In this document: piece by piece, positions 52,943 to 60,000 of the stretch
Layout of the letters: the number at the start of each line of letters is the position of its first letter
How positions within the stretch are numbered: position 1 is the first letter of the stretch
Assembly: GCF_011634775.1 (NCBI RefSeq)
Contig: NZ_JAALXT010000006.1
Span: forward strand, 1-60,000
Reading direction: 5' to 3'
DNA from: Thalassoroseus pseudoceratinae
GTDB taxonomy: Bacteria; Planctomycetota; Planctomycetia; Planctomycetales; Planctomycetaceae
DNA length: 60,000 bases
Position numbers and translations under genes: made by a program
The notes under the pieces: generated by a model
Database searches by the model: none
What the model was told of the DNA's origin: nothing
The model's input: the letters and a program-made list of their open reading frames with translations, nothing else

Positions 52943-53437
52943 TCACCGGATCTTACGAATAATTTGAGGCATCCCACACAGACTGAGCATCTGCTGTTCC
53001 CGAGATTGCATGATGTCACGTTCGCTCTCGGTCAGGTCGTCGTAGCCGACCAAGTGTAGCAAACCGTGGACGACATAGAGTACAAACTCTTCCCAAGGAC
53101 TCCAAGAGAAATCTGCCGCGGATTGCTTGGCCATTTCCGCACTTACGATGATTTCCCCTTCGATCCGTTTGCCACGCCCTCTGGGTACTTCCTCATCAGG
53201 GCTTGGCTCGGGGTCGCATTCCAACAAGAAACTGAGCACATCGGTTTCGTAGTCGTGTTCGAGATACTGCCGATTCAACTCGTGGATGGTCGGATTATCG
53301 ACGATCGCCACACTGATTTCGGCACCGGTCACTTCTTCTTCGACCAACACCGTGCGGATGATGTCTTCGAGCACCTCCGCATCGACTTTCAAACAATCTT
53401 GCGAGTCCGCAATATCGATCACGTGCTGAGGGACCAT
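52943..53437 (-). CDS. ybeY: endoribonuclease YbeY
   Basis: The 164-aa protein is the metal-dependent RNase for 16S rRNA 3' maturation and quality control. It has the family features ISVAIVDNPTIHELNRQYL and DVLSFLLE, then VVHGLLHLVGYDDLTE. In the usual motif HGxLHLxGYDH the three histidines bind zinc. Here H124 and H128 are present but the third position is D134. A neighbouring acidic/charged tail follows. The ATG overlaps the last base of the pgpH stop (TAATG), so translation is coupled. Downstream, 115 bp separate it from the corC-type gene. Confidence 0.93.
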   Translation of the reverse strand: MVPQHVIDIADSQDCLKVDAEVLEDIIRTVLVEEEVTGAEISVAIVDNPTIHELNRQYLEHDYETDVLSFLLECDPEPSPDEEVPRGRGKRIEGEIIVSAEMAKQSAADFSWSPWEEFVLYVVHGLLHLVGYDDLTESERDIMQSREQQMLSLCGMPQIIRKIR

Positions 53438-55911
53438 TACGCGGAATCTTTCCGTTGCTCAGAGGAGGTTTCTTGGGATGGTGCGTCTTGCAATTTTTCT
53501 TTGGACGGCTTTTCGTCGGACGGTTTCTCGTCCCGCTTTGGCTCGGCCGCATCGTCCGCGAGTTTTCGGACTGCGGGAGCATCGTCGGTGGTTTTCTTCG
53601 CGGGTGGCTGTTGATCGGGATACTTGATCCGTCCGTGATAGATCCCCGTCAACGACTTGATGAGCGATTCCTCGACGATTCGAATTTCCGTCAGCGTTAA
53701 ATCGGATTCTTCGAATTGACCATCGAGGAGTTTCTTCATCACGATTTTGTTGACGAGGTTTTCGATGCTCGCTGGCGTGGGTTCGCTGAGTGTCCGGCTG
53801 GCGCTTTCCACCGCATCGGCCAGCATCAACACACCGGCTTCCTTGGTTTGCGGTTTCGGACCGGGGTAGCGGAACATCGATTCGTCTGCGTCGGTTCGAT
53901 GATCCGGTTGCTCGCTGGCTTTCCCTTGGGCTTGCCGGAAGAAAAATTCTACCAGCGTCGTGCCGTGATGCTGCTCGATAAAATCGATCAACTGCTGTGG
54001 CAAGTTGTGCTGATTGGCCAAGTCCACGCCATCTTTGACGTGTCCAATGATGATTAATGCACTCATCGCGGGGGCGAGCTTGTCGTGTTTGTTTTCCTCG
54101 CCTTTGCGGGTGTTCTCGATGAAGTACTGCGGCTTGAGCATCTTACCGATGTCGTGAAAATACGCACCGACCCGGACCAGCAATCCGTTCGCGCCGATGG
54201 CGTCGGCCGCTCCTTCACCGATGGAAGCCACCGTCATCGAATGGTTGTATGTCCCCGGTGCCCGCCGGACGAGTTCCTGCAACAACGGGTGTGAAACGTC
54301 ACTCATTTCCAGCAAGCTGATGTCCGTGACCACACCAAAAAGATATTCGACAAACGGCAAACTTCCGGCCACCAAATACCCCGCCGCCACACACCAAGCG
54401 GCACCGCGTGCGCTGGACTTGAGCAGTTCCCAATCCGTCCAAGCATGCATGTAGGTTTGGTGACTGACAACTCCAACGCCCAAACTCACCAGGAAATAGA
54501 CCAGCCCGGACCACAACCCCACCTTGATGAGTGTCGACCGTGACGGAACTTGCGAAAGTCGCATGATACATGTGGCGGCCACGCTCATTAACACGATGAA
54601 CTGCGGCAGATTCGCACGCGTGGAAACGGTCAAAATGAGGCACAGCGATAACGCGGTCAATGTTGCCAGAACTTGACCGTAGGCGATCGCAAAAATCATG
54701 ACGACCGCCGCCAACGGAATCACTTCGGCTCGCCAAGGATCGTAAGAAAGCCAGCGTCCGATCAACACTGCGATCAACATCGTCGCAAGGAATAAGATCA
54801 AGGACGATGGCTTGGCGAGTAAACGCGATTCCCGTCGAACCACGTAGTAGCCATTGAGTACCGCCAACACGATGAGCAACACAAGGATCGTGCCCACACG
54901 AACCAACTGTTCCATCGGCGTTGCGAGTTCTTCCATGGCGTCGAACTCGGCCCGCAATACTTCCAAGCGATCAAGATCGATCACGCCACCGGGTTCCACC
55001 AGTACATCGCCACGATGGTATTCATCGTAGACCGGATCGGCTGCTTCGCGTGCAGCACGTCGGGCGAGCTGGGTGGCTTCGTCGTTGTACTCCAACGTGA
55101 TTGGGTTTCGGGCCGTCAGCCAACGGGTAAGAAATCTCTCAAGCCGGTTCAGCTCCGGAAAACTTTGCCACGTCTTACCCAACTGACCGGTTTTCCCAAG
55201 CACTTCGTCCAATTGCACGTTGTTGGGAAAGACGACGACTTGCGATTTCGGGACGTCGTCACGCACAACCGCGATCATGCTTTCGGGCGGAATTTGATAA
55301 GTATCGAACACTTCTGGATCGGCCAAACCGGTTCGTTGGATCGGCTGGATGAACTGCTCGAACTCCTTGAGCAGCGTGTCGATCCGATTACCCTCGACCC
55401 CATCTTCGGAAGCGACCAACGCTTTCAATGTCGAAAACTCGGTGTGCATATCCATGCCGGCTTGCGGCGCGTCGAGTGCCGTCAAACCGAATGCAGCTCG
55501 GCATTGCGGTGATAATTCCTCGACACTGGTGGCATTCGCCAACTCCGAGAGGTCCGACCGCAACCGCAACACCAATGCATCAAGCACATCGGAGTCGTGG
55601 TAAAAGATCGGCAACACATTGGACTCGGCATTGTCCCGCGCGACGTACGTTCGATAAATATCGAGTCGACGAAAATCGATTTTGGCCAGCAAGCCATGCG
55701 AAACCCGATCGCCTAACCGATATGGAAACGGAGTTCGCCACGCCTCAACCGCCGGCAAGAACAACAGGATCGCCAAAACGAGCAAACCGAGTTGCCAAAG
55801 CGTTTCCCGGTTTCGAACCGGCATACCGAACCAACGCCCTACCCCCGAAGACGGACGCAAGGTGGCGGCACGCGAGGTGCGAGTTGTTTTTTTCGGACCA
55901 AACAGCGGCAT
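53437..55911 (-). CDS. pgpH: PgpH/YqfF-type 7TMR-HD phosphodiesterase
   Basis: The 824-aa protein has one N-terminal transmembrane helix (LGLLVLAILLFLPAVEAW), an extracytoplasmic 7TMR-HDED domain (~60-330), seven transmembrane helices (~340-560) and a cytoplasmic HD domain (~585-760) with NHSMTVASIGEGAADAIGAN, GAYFHDIGKMLKPQYFIEN and IEQHHGTTLVEFF. The PgpH HD domain hydrolyses c-di-AMP to pApA, so it implies c-di-AMP signalling. The C-terminus is a disordered Lys/Asp/Glu/Ser tail (~770-824). Order phoH-pgpH-ybeY is conserved in Firmicutes and others; this supports identity. Confidence 0.9.
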   Translation of the reverse strand: MPLFGPKKTTRTSRAATLRPSSGVGRWFGMPVRNRETLWQLGLLVLAILLFLPAVEAWRTPFPYRLGDRVSHGLLAKIDFRRLDIYRTYVARDNAESNVLPIFYHDSDVLDALVLRLRSDLSELANATSVEELSPQCRAAFGLTALDAPQAGMDMHTEFSTLKALVASEDGVEGNRIDTLLKEFEQFIQPIQRTGLADPEVFDTYQIPPESMIAVVRDDVPKSQVVVFPNNVQLDEVLGKTGQLGKTWQSFPELNRLERFLTRWLTARNPITLEYNDEATQLARRAAREAADPVYDEYHRGDVLVEPGGVIDLDRLEVLRAEFDAMEELATPMEQLVRVGTILVLLIVLAVLNGYYVVRRESRLLAKPSSLILFLATMLIAVLIGRWLSYDPWRAEVIPLAAVVMIFAIAYGQVLATLTALSLCLILTVSTRANLPQFIVLMSVAATCIMRLSQVPSRSTLIKVGLWSGLVYFLVSLGVGVVSHQTYMHAWTDWELLKSSARGAAWCVAAGYLVAGSLPFVEYLFGVVTDISLLEMSDVSHPLLQELVRRAPGTYNHSMTVASIGEGAADAIGANGLLVRVGAYFHDIGKMLKPQYFIENTRKGEENKHDKLAPAMSALIIIGHVKDGVDLANQHNLPQQLIDFIEQHHGTTLVEFFFRQAQGKASEQPDHRTDADESMFRYPGPKPQTKEAGVLMLADAVESASRTLSEPTPASIENLVNKIVMKKLLDGQFEESDLTLTEIRIVEESLIKSLTGIYHGRIKYPDQQPPAKKTTDDAPAVRKLADDAAEPKRDEKPSDEKPSKEKLQDAPSQETSSEQRKDSA

Positions 55912-55976
55912 AAGAACCGGCTTTCAACCGATCGAACAAACATCACACCGAAGTGAATTTGCCCGATCGGCCGCAA

Positions 55977-56969
55977 TCAAGGATTTTGTGTCTTGGACTT
56001 GGAAAACGAGGCGGACTGACGAGAGTCGTGTTTTCCCTCGTCGTAAGCATTGACGATGTCCCGAACCAGGCGATGCCGCACAATATCGCGTCCGCCGAGC
56101 CGAACAACTCCCACGCCGTTGATCCCCCCCAAGCGATGAACTGCATCGGTCATTCCCGATTTGACATTGGATGGCAAGTCCAGTTGCGTAATGTCCCCCG
56201 TCACCACAATCTTCGAGCCTTCCCCCATTCGCGTGAGAAACATTTTCATTTGTGTGACAGTCGTGTTTTGGCCCTCGTCCAAAATGATGAACGTCTCATT
56301 CAAAGTCCGCCCCCGCATGAACGCCAACGGCACAATTTCCACAACATCGTGTTCCATGTAGCGTTTGACTTGCTCGAAATCGAGAATATCGTGCAACGCA
56401 TCGAGCAACGGACGCAAATACGGATTGACCTTCGCCAGCAAATCGCCCGGGAGAAATCCAAGTTTCTCGCCAGCTTCCACTGCCGGACGGACCAACACAA
56501 TTTTCCGGACGGACTCCGTCCGCAACGCATTAATCGCCAACGCCACCGCGAGGTATGTTTTCCCACACCCCGCCGGACCAATGCAAAAAGTGAGGTCGTT
56601 CTCTTCGACCGTTCGCGTGTATTCCGCTTGTCCGGGAGTTCGAGGGCGAATCTGTTTCGCTTTTTCGAACACATTGATCACGGTATCAGACGAAGCACTT
56701 TCGGACGGCGTCGCCGGTTTCACACCGAGAACGCGATCGACTTCCGATTCCGGCAACCGTCCACGCTGCTCCACATAGGCATGCAGCACCGTCACAATTT
56801 CCAACGCGCGTTTCACTTCTTCGTCCGATCCGCTAATGCGGATCTCTTCGCCATGAACGACGATATCAACGCCAGTCGCATCGCGAATACGTTTCAGAAA
56901 CCGGTCCTGCGGACCAAAGAGGGCACGGATATGATCGTGACTTTGAAATTCGAGAGAAGTTTCGGCCAT
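55977..56969 (-). CDS. phoH: PhoH-like ATPase
   Basis: The 330-aa protein starts at ATG 56969. The N-terminus has the KH-like nucleic-acid binding segment HIRALFGPQDRFLKRIRDAT and GVDIVVHGEEIRIS. The ATPase domain has Walker A ENDLTFCIGPAGCGKTYLAV, VRPAVEAGEKLGFLPGDL, LNETFIILDEGQNTTVTQMK (Walker B with DEGQN) and GDITQLDLP. PhoH-type proteins are cytoplasmic ATPases linked to RNA metabolism; substrate is not defined. pgpH starts 65 bp downstream. The upstream ~195 bp to the next gene hold no recognised feature. Confidence 0.92.
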   Translation of the reverse strand: MAETSLEFQSHDHIRALFGPQDRFLKRIRDATGVDIVVHGEEIRISGSDEEVKRALEIVTVLHAYVEQRGRLPESEVDRVLGVKPATPSESASSDTVINVFEKAKQIRPRTPGQAEYTRTVEENDLTFCIGPAGCGKTYLAVALAINALRTESVRKIVLVRPAVEAGEKLGFLPGDLLAKVNPYLRPLLDALHDILDFEQVKRYMEHDVVEIVPLAFMRGRTLNETFIILDEGQNTTVTQMKMFLTRMGEGSKIVVTGDITQLDLPSNVKSGMTDAVHRLGGINGVGVVRLGGRDIVRHRLVRDIVNAYDEGKHDSRQSASFSKSKTQNP

Positions 56970-57165
56970 GCTGTTTTGATAATCGGAAACGGATCAACAG
57001 TGATCCCGAATTTTAACTCGCGCGGACAATCACGAAAAGCAGTGACTTGCCACAATCCATTGGGTTTCCAGAATCCCCAATTCTTCGATTTTTCGGGCTT
57101 GCATTCCGAAATCGATTGACAACACGCGATGGATGTTCTCCACACCAATGGGAGACTCTCAGAAA

Positions 57166-60000
57166 TTATAGAGGGACCCCCTCTTTGAACAGACGATTAT
57201 CGGAGAAATCAATCGTCACTTGAGTCCTCAATCCTTGCAGAATCACCTGCCGAGATTCGGGATCGTACTCCGCATGGACAATGCGGTCGGGCAAGATATT
57301 GTCGGCGATGGCCAAAGTTTGACCGGTCTCTCGATCAAGAATCTCGACCAGCAACGCCTGACGACGATTCGATTGGCGATCGCGGACCCGGCTAATCATC
57401 ACCAAGAACGGCAAACGGAAGAACGGTAATTCCAGAATCGACCGTTGCGGAACTTCCCGGCGCCACAAAATGCGGTTTGCATCGGGGTCAATCGCAATCA
57501 ATTCCCCCAACACGCTTTCTTCGGGCAGGAATGTGTCACTCGCGTAATAACTGAACCAGCCCCCCAACGCCTGCTGAAATGGTTGGTGAAGATTGACATA
57601 GTAACGCCCGCTTTGCCGGAACACGCGAAGATAGTTCACCCGTTGCAAATCCGACACCGACAATGGCACCTCGGTTCGGATGCGGTCCTGTTCGACATCG
57701 AGAATTCGCAGCAAGAAACTTTTCTGATCTTTGTCGGTTTTATCCGGAAGGACAATCGCCAACTCGCGTTCCGGCGTCACAGCGGAAAACACACGACCGA
57801 CAACCGGTTCGTCCAGCAGATAACGATTCGAAAGCGGATCCCAAATTCGCATTCGTCGCCCGGTCGGCGTACTGGCGACGTAAAAGAATTTTCGCCCAAA
57901 CGATCGCCGCACCTGATTGACGTCAAAATCCAAAACGCCCCGTCGAATCTCCCGGCCGGTTCGTGTCTGGAGGACTTTGTAAGACCGGCGATCCGCTCCA
58001 AAGACAACCAGCACATCCGCATCACCAACAATTCCGCCATCCGGATCGTTCTTCAATCCAGATTCCGGGTCATCGAGTTCGCGTTCCCATTGCATCTCTC
58101 CCGTAACGGGGTCGATACAGTGAATCGCTCGTTGAGATTGAAAGACACAATAGTCCAAACCGTATGGCCCTACCCGCGGCACATAAACCGAAGGAATATG
58201 CAGTTGCGAACTTCCCTTCCAAAGTGGTTCCCCCCGTTGGAGTTCCAACAACGACGCTCCCAGCATTTCCCCCGGTCCACCGATTGGCAAAAAATGTCCC
58301 GGTTGCGTCAATTTCGATTGTGAGGGAAAGGAATTTCTCCGAGGAATCGGCAAGTGACCGGCAATGAATCCGGTTTGCTGATCAATCGCCGCAACGCCAG
58401 TCGAGTTAACATTATGATCAACAAGGTGAAACGACATTTCCGACGGCAATAAAAATCGTGTGCGATACCGACCAAACGATTTCGTCAGCGATTCCAAATT
58501 GGTCACCCAATGAGACGACCGAATCCGAACGGAATCGACCGGCTCGGTTGCTTCCGTCATTTTCCGGGTCGCTTCCAGAACCGGACTCTGCCGCAATCGA
58601 CGGGTGACATCCGCAACCGACTCACCGGTGGCCAACTCCAAATCCATCGGCGAAGTCCGAAGCCGACTCAACTGCCGATTGGCTTCGTAGAACAAGCCGC
58701 GTTCCCGATACATGTCAATCAAATGAACCGTCGCAGTGGCCGCTACCACCAGGTTTTCAGATTCTTGATTCCTCAACCACAACAACTCGGCCGCATTGAA
58801 TTGGCCCGACGTATGTTCCAACTCGGCGAGCGCTCCACGAACGGCATCTGCCTGGGGCCGATCTCCAAACAAGGTCAGAAACTGACGCAATCGACCAGCC
58901 TGACCCGACTCCAACGCGGATTGCTGCTGGCCTTCAACATCAACGTTGGCCCAAACCATCTCGGAATCGACCGTTTGGCCAAGTCGGTGCATCAAATCCT
59001 GGGCATAAGTCGATGGCGAAAGCCAATGCGTTCCATCGGCACGAATCAACAACGGTTCTTGGGAATCGGTGGCAGCCAACTCGGCCGCGGTTTGGAGGAC
59101 ACCGTCAACATCCCGAGACTTCAATAAAAATTCTGCCTTCTGGACCAAAAACTTCGCCTGCTCGGCTGGATGATCCGCGAGTTTTTCCAATTGGCTCAGA
59201 ATTTCCTTTCCCTGTTCCGGTTTTTGAGCCAACTCCCAGGTCAGCAATTTTCGCCAAATCGAATTTCGACGCTGCAATTCCTCCCCCGAGAGGTCTTCGA
59301 GCGACCGTAACGGCTCGAAAACTTGGATCGCCCGTGGAAAATTGCCGGTGAGGAGTTCGAGTTCCGCAACCAACAACCGATGTTCGACATGCTCCGGATT
59401 GGCTTGAAGCGTTTCTCGGGTCTCCGCAAGCAATGGCTTGGTCTGCGGAAAAATCGTCAACCCAGCAAAATTGACCGAGGCCACATAGTCGCCCACCGGA
59501 ATTAAATTGCCCGGCGGCGGACTCTGTTTCGATTCGCGAGGCTGAGAAATCTGAACACTTCCACGTTCTTCACCGGTAGCAATATCAATCGCCGCAATCG
59601 CCCCCTTCTGCAATGGCAACAAATATTGATTGCCGCTCCGAAATCCGGTGCCCGATGGCGTTCCGTATCGAACCGACCAAATTTCTTCGCCAGTTTCGAC
59701 CGCCAATCCGCGACACAGCTGACGGCCAACGAGGACCACAGCTTGATCACTCACAGTCGCCACGTAGAAGTCATTATCCTGTCGAGGTGTACGCCAAATC
59801 TGTTGGCCGGTCTCCAGATCGACGCAGTGTACGAAGTGGGTTCTTGGCGAAAGAAAATAGACACGCCCATCGGCAATATGCGGCATTGCCGGGAATGTCG
59901 GGTCCCCAATCGTCGAACCTCGATGACGATTCGGGCCAGGCAACTTCCGTTGATCTGCCACAGAATAGGCCCACTTCAATTGCCCCCGGAACGTGTCTAA
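57166..60000 (-). CDS. large PQQ-propeller/TPR protein (5' part outside window)
   Basis: The frame runs off the right-hand edge, so the protein is read from an unknown upstream start (the sequence at the edge continues FRGQLKWAYSVADQ). The visible ~940 residues have PQQ-like propeller blades at ~20-150 (DGRVYFLSPRTHFVHCVDLE and TGQQIWRTP, GEEIWSVRYGTPSG), a TPR/alpha-helical middle (~190-460; VEHRLLVAELELLTGNFPRA, AAELLWLRNQESENLV), and a second propeller part (~490-930; VVFGADRRSYKVLQTRTGRE, SVLGELIAIDPDANRILWRR). Such chimeras are common planctomycete periplasmic proteins of unknown role. No anchor is seen in the visible part. Confidence 0.8.
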   Translation of the reverse strand, partial: LDTFRGQLKWAYSVADQRKLPGPNRHRGSTIGDPTFPAMPHIADGRVYFLSPRTHFVHCVDLETGQQIWRTPRQDNDFYVATVSDQAVVLVGRQLCRGLAVETGEEIWSVRYGTPSGTGFRSGNQYLLPLQKGAIAAIDIATGEERGSVQISQPRESKQSPPPGNLIPVGDYVASVNFAGLTIFPQTKPLLAETRETLQANPEHVEHRLLVAELELLTGNFPRAIQVFEPLRSLEDLSGEELQRRNSIWRKLLTWELAQKPEQGKEILSQLEKLADHPAEQAKFLVQKAEFLLKSRDVDGVLQTAAELAATDSQEPLLIRADGTHWLSPSTYAQDLMHRLGQTVDSEMVWANVDVEGQQQSALESGQAGRLRQFLTLFGDRPQADAVRGALAELEHTSGQFNAAELLWLRNQESENLVVAATATVHLIDMYRERGLFYEANRQLSRLRTSPMDLELATGESVADVTRRLRQSPVLEATRKMTEATEPVDSVRIRSSHWVTNLESLTKSFGRYRTRFLLPSEMSFHLVDHNVNSTGVAAIDQQTGFIAGHLPIPRRNSFPSQSKLTQPGHFLPIGGPGEMLGASLLELQRGEPLWKGSSQLHIPSVYVPRVGPYGLDYCVFQSQRAIHCIDPVTGEMQWERELDDPESGLKNDPDGGIVGDADVLVVFGADRRSYKVLQTRTGREIRRGVLDFDVNQVRRSFGRKFFYVASTPTGRRMRIWDPLSNRYLLDEPVVGRVFSAVTPERELAIVLPDKTDKDQKSFLLRILDVEQDRIRTEVPLSVSDLQRVNYLRVFRQSGRYYVNLHQPFQQALGGWFSYYASDTFLPEESVLGELIAIDPDANRILWRREVPQRSILELPFFRLPFLVMISRVRDRQSNRRQALLVEILDRETGQTLAIADNILPDRIVHAEYDPESRQVILQGLRTQVTIDFSDNRLFKEGVPL

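Noticed and set aside
55953-57119. Plus-strand frame of 388 codons
   Set aside because: Antisense to phoH, which has Walker motifs; the plus frame has no recognisable feature.

Overview
This 60 kb window reads as a stretch of a planctomycete (Planctomycetota) chromosome. The markers are two DUF1559 proteins (one with a prepilin-type N-terminus, one lipoprotein form), many small lipoproteins, PQQ-propeller/TPR and von Willebrand factor A (VWA) proteins, a DUF11 secreted protein, and a pgsB-pgsC-pgsW poly-gamma-glutamate cluster. Genes are dense on both strands. By eye GC is mid-50s %, with the first 2.2 kb more AT-rich. No rRNA, CRISPR array or intact insertion sequence is visible. One tRNA gene is present: tRNA-Thr(CGT), minus strand, 4573-4645.

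Region 1-4.65 kb is accessory and partly decayed. It holds the 3' end of a cadherin-like/RTX-like surface protein, a short antisense lipoprotein gene, a Toprim protein resembling the Spo11/topoisomerase VI A-subunit Toprim, a coiled-coil reading frame continuing past its stop, a phage-type HTH protein (possibly terminase small subunit), and a frameshifted tyrosine recombinase. The recombinase carries a four-cysteine zinc-ribbon insertion and its frame ends inside tRNA-Thr, so this looks like the remnant of an element integrated at that tRNA.

Region 4.8-26 kb is mostly housekeeping and metabolism: mutL (endonuclease type), a small lipoprotein, the DUF11 protein, a GT39-type membrane glycosyltransferase with a membrane-anchored dual-specificity phosphatase, acnA, a hemP-like/small membrane pair, an RluA-family pseudouridine synthase, a secretin-like protein, a short orphan pheT, an SNase-domain protein, a UbiD-family decarboxylase followed by a GntP-type permease and an ankyrin protein, and a lone lutA-like gene.

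Region 26-45 kb contains the DUF1559 lipoprotein, a DnaA-like ATPase without the N-terminal domains, a TPR protein, a DUF1559 pseudopilin with a 51-aa lipoprotein, YihY, a potassium channel, tpx, a VWA protein, mnmG, an HTH-REC regulator with a putative long structured leader and its histidine kinase, an NhaC-type antiporter with an extracytoplasmic domain, REP-like palindromes, a DapA-family lyase, and a VWA membrane protein with a G10 tract in its coding sequence.

Region 45-60 kb has a PQQ-propeller membrane protein, the pgsBCW cluster, a DinB-like protein, dus, and the syntenic phoH-pgpH-ybeY-corC series. The window ends inside a large PQQ/TPR protein read on the minus strand. Everything here comes from reading the sequence. 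Family names rest on motifs recognised by eye, with no database search.
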